Source: Lysobacterales bacterium (GTDB lineage Bacteria > Pseudomonadota > Gammaproteobacteria > Xanthomonadales > Rhodanobacteraceae). Taken from it: 64,000 nucleotides of DNA. The translations under genes were made by a program, and so were the position numbers. Under the pieces are notes generated by a model. The model searched no databases and was not told the origin of the DNA. It worked only from the letters and a program-made list of their open reading frames with translations. Of this stretch, positions 17,123-25,900 are shown one piece after another; positions within the stretch are counted from its first letter, which is position 1; the number at the start of each line of letters is the position of its first letter. Location: assembly GCA_016721015.1 (NCBI GenBank), contig JADKJL010000001.1, forward strand, positions 248,001 to 312,000, read 5' to 3'.

Positions 17123-18508
17123 CTATTGGATACCGCGCTGGCGCAGCGACTGCGGCGAGAACATATCCGGCGTGGTCTGAAACGAAAAGTCGTACATCTC
17201 TTCCTGGTTGTCGAGACCTACCGCGATGTAGCGACCGGACTTCAGATCGTGATGATCTTCCAGCGTCGACCAGAACACAGGCACTTCGTAGTAGTTGACA
17301 CTCGGAGCTTCCGAATACCGCCACAGGTTGCCCGCGCTGTCGTAGTGGTCGGTGGTCAGAATCTGCCAGCTATCCTCATCGAGATAGAAGGTACGCCTTG
17401 GGTTGATATGGCGTTGGCCCGGCTTGACCGTGGCCTCGACGACATACATGCGGTGCAGCTCATAGCGCAGGTAGTCCGGATCAATGTAGCCCGGCTTGAT
17501 CATGTCCTCGACCTTGCTCTTGTCACTGTGTGCCTTGTATGAGTTGTACGGCACATACATCTCGCGCTTGTCGACCAGCTTCCAGTCGAAGCGGGCCAGC
17601 GAACCGTTGAACATGTCGGTCATGTCCGTGGTGCGCAGGTTGTCCGCTGCCGTACCCGGGTTGTCATAGACGATGTTCGGCGCGCGACGCACGCGGCGCT
17701 GGCCGGGGTTGTAGACCCAGGCCTGGCGTGGGCCGATTTCGGAATTCAGTGTTTCATGGACAAGCAGAACCTGACCGGCAAGGCGCGGCGGAGAGACCAC
17801 TTCCTGATAGAAATAGATCAGGATGTTGTTGATCTCGGCGAGCGTCGCACCCTGTCGATAGTAAAGCCCAAGCAGTTCTTCCTTGATGCGAACCAGCACG
17901 TACTTGCCGCTGGCCGTGACCGGCGCCTGATCGGACCAGCGTCGCGCCGATACACCCTTGTACTTGAGTTTGTGGTTCCACATCGCTTCCATGCCGGCCT
18001 TGACCGGATCCTGATCGAGGATCGGAAACGGGATACCCTCGGCAACCTTCGCCACGCCATCACCGTCGCCGACCAGTTCGCCGGTCAGCGCGTTTTTCAT
18101 CGTCATCTCGTAGGTGCGTGCCGGATTCGAGGCCGAGCGCCGGGTCGGATAGACGATCATGCGCCAATCGGGATATTTGGCAAACATCGCTTTCTGGCCT
18201 ACAGAAAGCTTGTCGCCGTAATCCTTGTAATTCTTGGCCGTGATCGTGAACACCGGCTTGTCGCTGGCGAATGGATCCGGGTGGTGCATGCCGACCTTGT
18301 ATCCAGCGGGCGGCTGCGTGATGCCGCCGGTCCATGCCGGAATGCTGCCATCGGCATTGCCGGCGCGCTCGGCACCCAGCGGGGTCAGCGTTGTGCCGGT
18401 GACGCCCAGCTTCTTCGCTTCATCGGCACTGACCTTGGCCATCGCCGCATTGGCCAGCATGGCGGCGGCGATGATCGTGGCGAGGCCTGCTTTCTTCATC
18501 AATGTCAT
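17123..18508 (-). CDS. DUF1329 family exported protein
   Basis: A 461-aa protein with a signal peptide (ending NAAMA) and the DUF1329 signatures: LTPLGAERAGNADGSIPAWTGGI near the N-terminus, TYEMTMKNALTGELVGDGDG, RRAPNIVYDNPG, and RRTFYLDEDSWQIL. The family has a LolA/LolB-like fold by comparison and is almost always encoded beside DUF1302, so an envelope lipid or hydrophobic-ligand role is inferred. The start at 18508 has AGGGG six bases upstream; a second ATG at 18499 is less well placed. It lies 11 bases after the DUF1302 gene. Confidence 0.93.
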   Translation of the reverse strand: MTLMKKAGLATIIAAAMLANAAMAKVSADEAKKLGVTGTTLTPLGAERAGNADGSIPAWTGGITQPPAGYKVGMHHPDPFASDKPVFTITAKNYKDYGDKLSVGQKAMFAKYPDWRMIVYPTRRSASNPARTYEMTMKNALTGELVGDGDGVAKVAEGIPFPILDQDPVKAGMEAMWNHKLKYKGVSARRWSDQAPVTASGKYVLVRIKEELLGLYYRQGATLAEINNILIYFYQEVVSPPRLAGQVLLVHETLNSEIGPRQAWVYNPGQRRVRRAPNIVYDNPGTAADNLRTTDMTDMFNGSLARFDWKLVDKREMYVPYNSYKAHSDKSKVEDMIKPGYIDPDYLRYELHRMYVVEATVKPGQRHINPRRTFYLDEDSWQILTTDHYDSAGNLWRYSEAPSVNYYEVPVFWSTLEDHHDLKSGRYIAVGLDNQEEMYDFSFQTTPDMFSPQSLRQRGIQ

Positions 18509-18519
18509 GGATCGTCCCC

Positions 18520-20442
18520 TTAGAATGAGTAGCGGGCGGCAACTTGCACGAAGTCGCGATCATGGATCAGATTGAACGATCCGCCTCCGAAGAAGTTGGT
18601 GTACGACAGATCAAAAACCCACTTGCTCAGATAGTTCGCCTCGGCGCCGACGGTGATCGACTTGCGATCCTCGACAAAGCTTCCGCCCGGTCCCGGCGTG
18701 GTTCCGTTGACATCGTGATTGAAAGCGATGCGTGGCGACAGCGACATCGGTGTGCCCCAGACGTTTTCATAGGTCGCCTTGGCGGCCAGACGATAGCCCC
18801 ATGAAAAGCGGGTCGGGAAACCACCGATCTGGGTGATCGGATTGCGACCTGCGCCGCTGTTGACGTCAGCGCCACCGCCAGTATCGGTGCCGTCGCCATT
18901 GAAGCGCAGATTGTCGGGCAGGTCGACGTTGTTGAAACCGGCCTCTCCGACCATGGCGATCTGATCCGCGCCGAACCAGTTGCCCGGTCCGAACACCTTG
19001 GTCGCGGTAAACTGCAGTTGGGTGGTCTTGTGGCGCTCGTAGCCCGAAATCTCCTGCCCTGGCCCGTACTGCCCCAACTGGCTGTAGAAGCGCAGGTAGG
19101 GCTGTGGAATCAGGACATTGAGTGGCGACAGACCGGCGAACAGCAGTTCGACGTCGTCAACCTGGTACGGCTGGTTCGGGCGGTAGCTCAATTCACCCTG
19201 CAGGGCGATGCCACTGGCTTCGAGCTGGGTGTTGAAGCTGAGGCCGAACAGATGGATATCTTCCGGATATTCGGTGAAGAACGAGCCCGTGTTCGGGGCC
19301 TGTCCGGTCACCGAAATGCCGCTGATCAACGGCACGCGGCTGTGGTAGTTCATCGCGTAGAAACCGAACTCGGTATTGTTCAGGCTGTCGGCGAGGTAGC
19401 GCAGGGCGAAGCCGAACTGTCCACTGTCCTTGGCCAAGCGTGTTTTGCTGCGAGGGAAAGCGGCGCTGCACGCGGTTCGGGTCAGGAAATCTGGATCAGC
19501 GGGATTGACGATCGGGAAGTCTTGGTCAGTCGCGGCATAATGGCCCTGACGACAGACCTCGTCATACAGATCCGGATTGATCACCGGCTGTGGCACGGTG
19601 CCGAAATTGAGCATCACGTAACGACCACCGATGACGGCGAAGTCATTGGTCGAGAAGTAGGTGCCGACCGGATCGGGATCCGTGGCCTGGAAGTCGAGCA
19701 GGTAGAACGCCTCACCGGAGAAGTTGTCGGTGAAGTTGTACGAACCCCAAAGCATGTTGACCGGCAGGAAAGCCTGCTTGAGCTCGGAACCGGCCACGCG
19801 CAGCTTGGAGACATCGACCGGGTTGATCGAGTTGATGCCGCCCTGGATGAACGTGCTCTCGCCCCAGCTGACCACCTGGCGACCAAACCGAACGGTGGCC
19901 TGACGATCGGCAATGGTGAAGTTGTGAAAAACGAACGCATCAAGGATTCGCGACTGCGTACCGACACGCGACTTGGCCGCATTGGAGAGGTTGTCGCGAC
20001 CGTTGTTTTCGAAATCATAGAAGCCGGTGGCGCGGATGAAGCCGCCCCAGTTCTCGCCGTAACGCATGTTGATCTCGACTGTCGCGTTGACCGCGTTGGA
20101 GATCGGCGACCACTTTTCGTAGGCCAGATCGCCATCATCGCCATTGACCGAGTAGCGGCCACGTGCGTCACGCTGGGCCTGGCTGCCGAGGCCGAGCGCG
20201 CTGACCAGCGGATTGAACTGTGCCTTGCCGATCAGGTCGTCGGAAGCATCCTGGGTGCGCCAGCCGATGCCGTATCCGATGGTCGTGTTGACGGTGGCAT
20301 TGAAGCCATCCTGGCTGCCGAACTCGAATGCCTGGGCCTGACTGGCGACGCCGGCCAGGGCCACCGCGAGCGACAGCGAGAGCGTGGAGAGAACCGGTCG
20401 ACGCAGGCGCGAACCGGTCTGGATTGTTTTGCAAGTCTTCAT
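18520..20442 (-). CDS. DUF1302 family outer-membrane protein
   Basis: A 640-aa predicted outer-membrane beta-barrel. It has a long signal peptide (cleavage near ASQAQA), family blocks FEFGSQDGFNATVNTTIGYGI, RFGRQVVSWGESTFIQGGI and NPVDVSKLRVAG, and ends in phenylalanine (AARYSF), the usual BAM recognition end. DUF1302 proteins partner with DUF1329 and are proposed to bring hydrophobic substrates across or into the outer membrane. The ATG at 20442 has GGAG seven bases upstream. It is 23 bases downstream of a lipoprotein lipase gene, which suggests that the lipase product is the transported species; this is inference. Confidence 0.92.
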   Translation of the reverse strand: MKTCKTIQTGSRLRRPVLSTLSLSLAVALAGVASQAQAFEFGSQDGFNATVNTTIGYGIGWRTQDASDDLIGKAQFNPLVSALGLGSQAQRDARGRYSVNGDDGDLAYEKWSPISNAVNATVEINMRYGENWGGFIRATGFYDFENNGRDNLSNAAKSRVGTQSRILDAFVFHNFTIADRQATVRFGRQVVSWGESTFIQGGINSINPVDVSKLRVAGSELKQAFLPVNMLWGSYNFTDNFSGEAFYLLDFQATDPDPVGTYFSTNDFAVIGGRYVMLNFGTVPQPVINPDLYDEVCRQGHYAATDQDFPIVNPADPDFLTRTACSAAFPRSKTRLAKDSGQFGFALRYLADSLNNTEFGFYAMNYHSRVPLISGISVTGQAPNTGSFFTEYPEDIHLFGLSFNTQLEASGIALQGELSYRPNQPYQVDDVELLFAGLSPLNVLIPQPYLRFYSQLGQYGPGQEISGYERHKTTQLQFTATKVFGPGNWFGADQIAMVGEAGFNNVDLPDNLRFNGDGTDTGGGADVNSGAGRNPITQIGGFPTRFSWGYRLAAKATYENVWGTPMSLSPRIAFNHDVNGTTPGPGGSFVEDRKSITVGAEANYLSKWVFDLSYTNFFGGGSFNLIHDRDFVQVAARYSF

Positions 20443-20465
20443 GTGGGACTCCAGTACCAGGTCGG

Positions 20466-22628
20466 TTATTGCGTGCGGATGACGGAAGGATTGCTGATCT
20501 GCACGGCCGCACCCTGGCTGACCAGCAGGCTGGCCATCTCGCCCTGCATTTCAGCGGTTGCCGCCGGTGAGGCGGCCGGACTCAGCAATGAACCGTGGTC
20601 ACCGGCCGTGAAGCGGACGACGCCGCGGATGCCGGTCGCCGACTGTGTGGTCTGGGTGATCGTGCTGAGGCCGAGAACCCGGATCAGCGGCTCGGTCCCG
20701 GATAGCGGTGCACCGGCGACCGAGTTCGGAATGACCTGGTCAGGCGCCGAGTCGGCGCTGCCGACGACTTCCTGCAGGAGCAGGCGCTTGCTGGCGAGCA
20801 GACTGTTGTTGGCCGGCAGCGCCCAGTTGATCGGGTCGGCGGAATCGATAACCGTCTGCGCCGCACCAAAGAACGACGCATAGTCGGGTGTTCCCGGTGA
20901 AAGGCCGAGCTGGGCGAGGCCGGCGCGGATGCGCGGACCAAACGTCGGCGACGCTTCCAGCAGATTGGCGATACCGCCACCGGGCACGTTTAGCAAGGCG
21001 ACCTGGGTATCCGGCTGGACGCCCATGAACACGGTGCCAATGATGCCGCCCAGCGACTGGCCGACAAAGCTGACGCGGGCGCCGTCGAAATCGGTGCCGC
21101 TGCCGCTGTAGTGAGACGACGGAATGGCCCGGGTGAGCACGAGCAGATCGGCGACCGCCTGGCGGATGTTGTCGCGCGAGGTCAACAGACTCGGCAAGTT
21201 GATGAAATAGCTGCCTGAGGGATCGACCACGCCATCCGGTCCCGAGGCGCCGGTGGTGTTGTTGGTCAGGTCGAGATTGAACGTGCGCTCATGCGCGCCG
21301 AGGCCGGCGAATGCCGGGTTGCCGGCATTCAGCGGGTTTGTGCTGCTGGTGATGCCGTGCAGGGGGGCGTCGATGGCGATCACCGCGAAACCTTGCGAAG
21401 CCAGCGTGCCAGCGACTGCGAACATGTCGGTGCGGTCACGCGTGATGCCATGCTGGTAGATCACGATCGGCCAGCCGGCCGCGGGTTTCACCTTGCCTGA
21501 GTTGACGTTTGGAACCGTCAACAGCAGCGGAACGCGCTGGGTCGAATTGGCTACCGGCAGCGGATTGGCAAAGGTGACGAAGGTCGAACTGGGATCGAGC
21601 ATGCCGGCGAACGGCGGGATATACGCTCCCGGAGCCGCGCGCCAGAAACCGCTCAAGGGTGCGGTCGGTGCTGTTGGCGTCGGTGCCGCGAGGTAATACG
21701 GCAGGTCGATTGCGCCGACATAGACATCAGCAATCGGCGGCAGGGCCGGGTTGATCTGCGAGAGATTCATGCCGGTCGGTACGATCAGGGTCGAGGTCGC
21801 GGGTGTCTGCGCGGTGCGTGCCTGCACGGCACCCAGAACCGGCGTGATGCCCTGGGTCGTGGCAACCCAGGACAGGACAATCTTGCTCGCCGGGATTCCG
21901 GCCGCAGCCGCGGCACCTTCCTGCGAATTGGTCAGCCGACGCAGTGGCTCGAGTGCGCAGGCCTGGGCTGCCGGAAGCAGCGGCTCCTGCGAAACACCGT
22001 TTATGCACAAAGGCGAGGTGCGCTTGGCCAGGAAATAAGTCTGGTCGGGCGTTGCATCGTTGCCGGCGTTGTCGGTGATGCCATTGGTCAGCACGACCAG
22101 ATACGAGGCCAATTGCTGCAGCGGCTTGGTCGGCACGATGGCGAGCGTGCGACCCGAGCTGTCCGAGCTGGCTAGCGCGATCACGTAATCGACATTCGGC
22201 GCCAGCTCACGGGTCAAGCCGGTGACTCCGCCACCGGGACCGGTCAGGGTCACCTGGAACACACGCACGGTCGAACCGGCGGCGAGCGAGCTCGGCCGCG
22301 GCGGTGTCGAAAATGTCGTTGACCATGGTGCGACCGTGCTGAAGCCATCTAGGGCATTCATCGCGACCTTGGGATCACCGAAATTGGCCGGATTGGCGAC
22401 CGGGATGTTCAAGGTCAGATCCGTCGTTCCCGACAGCAGCAGGTTGGTCGGAAAGGGCACGACGGCATTGGTCGGATCGAACCGGGCCGTGATGATGCCG
22501 GTGACCGGCGATCCGTCGTTGTTGGTGGCACCGGGCGCTTCGACCGCTCGGGGACTATTGCTCCCACCGCCGCATGCGGCGAGGAACAGTGACGGCAGAA
22601 GCACTGCCGCGATCAATCGGGCCTGCAT
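20466..22628 (-). CDS. Lipoprotein lipase/esterase (virulence-factor lipase type)
   Basis: A 720-aa alpha/beta-hydrolase exported as a lipoprotein. MQARLIAAVLLPSLFLAAC gives a lipobox with Cys19 followed by GGGSNS, which suggests outer-membrane sorting. The N-terminal part (RFDPTNAVVPFPTNLLL, TVRVFQVTLTGPGGG) matches the bacterial virulence factor lipase N-terminal domain. The nucleophile elbow is VSFVGQSLGGIIG (Ser525), and a likely catalytic His is in FTAGDHGSLLSP near the C-terminus. I start at 22628, where AAGGGGA sits upstream; the open frame extends 27 codons further without signal-like sequence. It heads the DUF1302/DUF1329/YCF48/MMPL operon. Confidence 0.9.
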   Translation of the reverse strand: MQARLIAAVLLPSLFLAACGGGSNSPRAVEAPGATNNDGSPVTGIITARFDPTNAVVPFPTNLLLSGTTDLTLNIPVANPANFGDPKVAMNALDGFSTVAPWSTTFSTPPRPSSLAAGSTVRVFQVTLTGPGGGVTGLTRELAPNVDYVIALASSDSSGRTLAIVPTKPLQQLASYLVVLTNGITDNAGNDATPDQTYFLAKRTSPLCINGVSQEPLLPAAQACALEPLRRLTNSQEGAAAAAGIPASKIVLSWVATTQGITPVLGAVQARTAQTPATSTLIVPTGMNLSQINPALPPIADVYVGAIDLPYYLAAPTPTAPTAPLSGFWRAAPGAYIPPFAGMLDPSSTFVTFANPLPVANSTQRVPLLLTVPNVNSGKVKPAAGWPIVIYQHGITRDRTDMFAVAGTLASQGFAVIAIDAPLHGITSSTNPLNAGNPAFAGLGAHERTFNLDLTNNTTGASGPDGVVDPSGSYFINLPSLLTSRDNIRQAVADLLVLTRAIPSSHYSGSGTDFDGARVSFVGQSLGGIIGTVFMGVQPDTQVALLNVPGGGIANLLEASPTFGPRIRAGLAQLGLSPGTPDYASFFGAAQTVIDSADPINWALPANNSLLASKRLLLQEVVGSADSAPDQVIPNSVAGAPLSGTEPLIRVLGLSTITQTTQSATGIRGVVRFTAGDHGSLLSPAASPAATAEMQGEMASLLVSQGAAVQISNPSVIRTQ

Positions 22629-22772
22629 TTGGATCCCCTTCTCATGGAATTTCAGCGACCTCATCTTAGGCCGTTCAAACGGTCGTTGGCAACGTCCGCT
22701 TAACACCAAAAACGAGGCGCAACAATATGTTGCGGCGCACCATACGGTGGAGAATGGTGTACTGATCAGTAC

Positions 22773-23660
22773 TCAAAGCAGGGCCGGCGGGAGCCAGGTG
22801 GACGGATCCGGGCGAAACGGACGCGGCGACCATCCGAGCAGGCCACGGATGGGGCCGTCATCAGCGAGCAAATCCTTGTCGAGACGCACGACCGTCTGAG
22901 CCCCCAGCCCGCTCCAGAGCCCTGCTCGGGCCGCAAGCGCGAGACCGGATCCCAGCGCGAATCGTGGAACCGGCAGGGGCAGCGTCCACGTCGCCAGCGA
23001 ATGGCGAACCCGATCGAGCATCGTCGCGAACGTCAACCGCTCTCCGCCCCCCAGATCGAAACTGCGACCAATTGCCACGTCCGTTTGTACCGCCGTACGA
23101 CAAATGGAGGCGAGATCCTCGGCATGCACGGGTTGGCGCAAGCCGTTGGCCCCGCGCAGATCGGGAAATACGTGCCAGCGTGCGCCAATCCGCGCCAAAG
23201 GGCTCAGGCTGCGGTCGAGACCGGCACCATAGATGAGGGTGGGGCGCAGCAGGATCCAGCCCAGGTCTGCGGATACCGCCGCTTCGGCCAGCGACCGCTC
23301 CGCATTTCGCAGGGTCTGCGCCAAGGCACGTTCGGCCGGATCTTGCGAATCGCGCTTGCTCGCTGCGCTCATCGAACCGAACGCCACGATGCGCGGTTTG
23401 CCGCGCAACTTTGCCGTCGCGAGCCATTCGGCAAAACCGTTCAGCGGGCCGAGACTGAAAATCATGTCCAGCGCAGGAAGGTCCGGCATGTGCGCGAAGA
23501 CATCGCCGTGCAGCCACTCCAATCCGGGCCGCGTGGATGCCCTCGGAGTCCGGCTCAGGGCCAGCACGTCATGCCCGGCCTCAAGCAATTGTGGAATCAG
23601 AAAGCGGCCGATCTGGCCGCTGCCGCCAATCACCAGGGCGCGCAGCCTGGACACGCCCAC
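22773..23660 (-). CDS. NAD(P)-binding epimerase/dehydratase-like protein
   Basis: A 295-aa extended short-chain dehydrogenase-type protein. The Rossmann start is ALVIGGSGQIGRFLIPQLLEAG with the GGxGxxG pattern. The middle has RPTLIYGAGLD, which corresponds to the catalytic YxxxK and PxxxYG region but lacks a clear YxxxK. It resembles NAD-dependent epimerase/NmrA-like proteins of unknown substrate. The start codon is GTG (23660), ten bases past the stop of the histidine kinase gene, so the two are probably cotranscribed. The missing Tyr-x-x-x-Lys suggests a sensor or altered chemistry. Confidence 0.7.
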   Translation of the reverse strand: MGVSRLRALVIGGSGQIGRFLIPQLLEAGHDVLALSRTPRASTRPGLEWLHGDVFAHMPDLPALDMIFSLGPLNGFAEWLATAKLRGKPRIVAFGSMSAASKRDSQDPAERALAQTLRNAERSLAEAAVSADLGWILLRPTLIYGAGLDRSLSPLARIGARWHVFPDLRGANGLRQPVHAEDLASICRTAVQTDVAIGRSFDLGGGERLTFATMLDRVRHSLATWTLPLPVPRFALGSGLALAARAGLWSGLGAQTVVRLDKDLLADDGPIRGLLGWSPRPFRPDPSTWLPPALL

Positions 23661-23670
23661 GCCGGCCGTT

Positions 23671-24705
23671 TCAGCGACGAACGAACGACGCCGGCGTGCT
23701 CGCCGTCATCGCGGCGGTGATCGGCAGGCCGATGATGAAGCTGGTACCACTCTCCCGCGAGGTGCGCACATTGATCGAGCCCCCATGCGCCTTGATGATG
23801 CCGTGCGCGAGGCTGAGGCCCAGACCGGGTGCGTCGCGTCGGGTCGAAAAGAACGGTTCGAAGATTTCCGGCAAGTCCTCGTCGCTGATTCCGGATCCGG
23901 AATCGAAGATGCGAATCTCGACGTTGCGTGTTCCGCCGGCACGGGTTGCCACCTGAACACGCCCACGCTCGGCAATCGCCTGGCCGGCATTCTCGAGAAT
24001 CAGGACAAACGCTCGGCAGATCTGGGCTGGCATGCAGCTCACTGCCGGCAAATCCGAGTATTCGCGAACCACGGCGATGCGCTCGCCCCACACCGGTACG
24101 AGCAGGCTCAGCGCCGCATCGAGACTGGCATTGATGTCGACACTCTCGAGACCTTCGGCATCAAGCCGGGTCAACTGGCGCAGGCCCTGCACAAGGGCAG
24201 ACGAGCGCCCCAGCCCGCTGGCCGAATCGGCAAGCAAGGCCTTGGTCTCGGTGAGAATGGTACTTTTCTCAAGTTCGCGGCGGGCATTGAACAACTGGCG
24301 CCGCGCTTCCTCGACATGCTTGACCAGTTGATCGAGACCGGCTTTGTCTGCGCCGAAGATCATCTCGACCGGCTGCAGGCAATACTGCACGGCGGCATCG
24401 TAGTTCTTGACCAGTTGCCGATAATCGTCGAGCAGCTCGCCGACCCCGTCCAGACTGGTATGCGCGATTCCGAGCGGCTCGCTGACTTCGTTGGCGACGA
24501 TCGCAGCCATCTGCCCGGTCAGCGACATCGGCATCGCCTGCATCAGACGCGACTGATGCTCCTTCAGCGACTCCATCTCATCAGCGACATGCATGCGCTC
24601 GTTGCGCAGGTTCTGGTTGGCGGCGCGTTCATCGCGCAGGCGCATGACCAGATACCCAACCGCCCCGAATGCGGCGAGCGCCAATATCCAACTGATCCAT
24701 AACAT
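23671..24705 (-). CDS. Membrane histidine-kinase-like protein without phospho-accepting His
   Basis: A 344-aa protein with one N-terminal membrane helix (2-21), a coiled-coil linker, a dimerisation helix and a full HATPase domain. The ATP-lid boxes are present: LENAGQAI (N box, Asn239), DSGSGI (268-273), FEPFFSTR (282-289) and GLGLS (294-298). In the dimerisation helix, where family members read AHEINNPL, the sequence is ANEVSEPL: Asn72 replaces the phosphorylated His. Thus it may bind ATP but not autophosphorylate in the usual way, and no response regulator is adjacent. The ATG at 24705 has GGAG nine bases upstream. Confidence 0.85.
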   Translation of the reverse strand: MLWISWILALAAFGAVGYLVMRLRDERAANQNLRNERMHVADEMESLKEHQSRLMQAMPMSLTGQMAAIVANEVSEPLGIAHTSLDGVGELLDDYRQLVKNYDAAVQYCLQPVEMIFGADKAGLDQLVKHVEEARRQLFNARRELEKSTILTETKALLADSASGLGRSSALVQGLRQLTRLDAEGLESVDINASLDAALSLLVPVWGERIAVVREYSDLPAVSCMPAQICRAFVLILENAGQAIAERGRVQVATRAGGTRNVEIRIFDSGSGISDEDLPEIFEPFFSTRRDAPGLGLSLAHGIIKAHGGSINVRTSRESGTSFIIGLPITAAMTASTPASFVRR

Positions 24706-24750
24706 CAAGTTCTACTCCGTAACCCGGCGCGCAGTATAGCCATCGAATCC

Positions 24751-25701
24751 TCAGGCGAAAGTCAACCAGAGCTCGGTGGCGAAAAAGGCGAACCAGGCCA
24801 GCAGCAGCAGGCCGCCTTCGCGCCGCGAAAGTTCGCCGTCGCTGCGCATCATTGGATAGACCGCCACGGCCAGGGTGAACAGAACCGGCAGTTCAAAGCG
24901 GCCGATCGAGGCTGGAATGGTCAACGGATGAACAATGACCAGTCCCCCGAGCATGAGCAGGATGGCCGCGATCGCAGCAAAGAAAGCCTGACCGAAGGCG
25001 AAATCGCCACGCCCACGGCGCGCCGCCATGACTGCTGTCGGGGTTCCAGCCAGAGCGCTGGCCGGGCCAAGCACAAGCAGCCCGGCAATCAATGGGTTCA
25101 ATGCCAGCGAGCCCGCCAGGCCGGTGGTTCCGGCGAGCAGGCGCCAGGCTCCCAAGCCGATCAATGCCACGCCGACCAGCAGTCGAAGAAGCAACAGAGA
25201 CGTGCGGAAAGTGCGCGCAGCCGGCTCGAACAATGCCTGGCTGGTGATTCGATCGCGCCAGATGCCACGCACGACCAAGCCGCCGAGGACGATAAAGGCG
25301 AGCAGCATGATGCCGCCATCGAACCGCGAATAGTCGTGGTCGAAACCGAGGCCCCAGACCAGCACGACCGCGCCAATCAAGGCCGGGTTGATCCAGACGA
25401 GCGCCTTCAGGCGCGCCAGCAAGGGAGCCGACAATGCGGCCACGCCGAGCGACAGGCCAAGCTGCGCAATCGCACCGCCGAACGCGGCACCGAGCGCGAG
25501 ATCGACGTGATCGAGCAGCAAGGCGGCGGCGACCAGGGCGGCCAGGGGGGCCAGCGCGGCGACGCCGGCCGAGCCCATTGCAGCCAGCCAGGGCTGGTCG
25601 GGCTTGCGTGCAATGAGCCCGGAAACAGAATGGGCCAGCGAATCGGTGCCGAGCAGCATGAGCACGATGCCGAGCAGAATGGTTCCGCTGTCAGTCCACA
25701 T
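24751..25701 (-). CDS. Divergent cation/Ca2+ exchanger-like membrane protein
   Basis: A 316-aa protein with about ten membrane helices in two halves. The layout and segments such as LALGAAFGGAIAQLGLSLGV and ASALAGTPTAVMAARRGRGDFAFG resemble the alpha-repeats of YrbG-type CaCA exchangers. The resemblance is partial: the GTSLPE and GNVxGSN signatures that hold the transport acidic residues are lost (GTPTAV and GQAFFAA instead). It may be an inactive or re-purposed member, or an unrelated family with a similar layout. The start at 25701 has GGAGG seven bases upstream; the frame extends eight codons further. Confidence 0.5.
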   Translation of the reverse strand: MWTDSGTILLGIVLMLLGTDSLAHSVSGLIARKPDQPWLAAMGSAGVAALAPLAALVAAALLLDHVDLALGAAFGGAIAQLGLSLGVAALSAPLLARLKALVWINPALIGAVVLVWGLGFDHDYSRFDGGIMLLAFIVLGGLVVRGIWRDRITSQALFEPAARTFRTSLLLLRLLVGVALIGLGAWRLLAGTTGLAGSLALNPLIAGLLVLGPASALAGTPTAVMAARRGRGDFAFGQAFFAAIAAILLMLGGLVIVHPLTIPASIGRFELPVLFTLAVAVYPMMRSDGELSRREGGLLLLAWFAFFATELWLTFA

Positions 25702-25900
25702 GACGAATCCTCCACACGATCGCAAGCCGACGAGTCTATCCCGGATCAGGCAGGCGCCCGAATATTCCAGGAGCTAGCTGGAAATCGCGACGCCGGTCTC
25801 GACAGATCAGGGTTTCAAACCGAAATCGCCATCGGACAAACTGTTCGTTTCGTTTTCCCGCTGACCCGGCGCGCACGTGACTCGCGCGCCTGGCGCTTTT

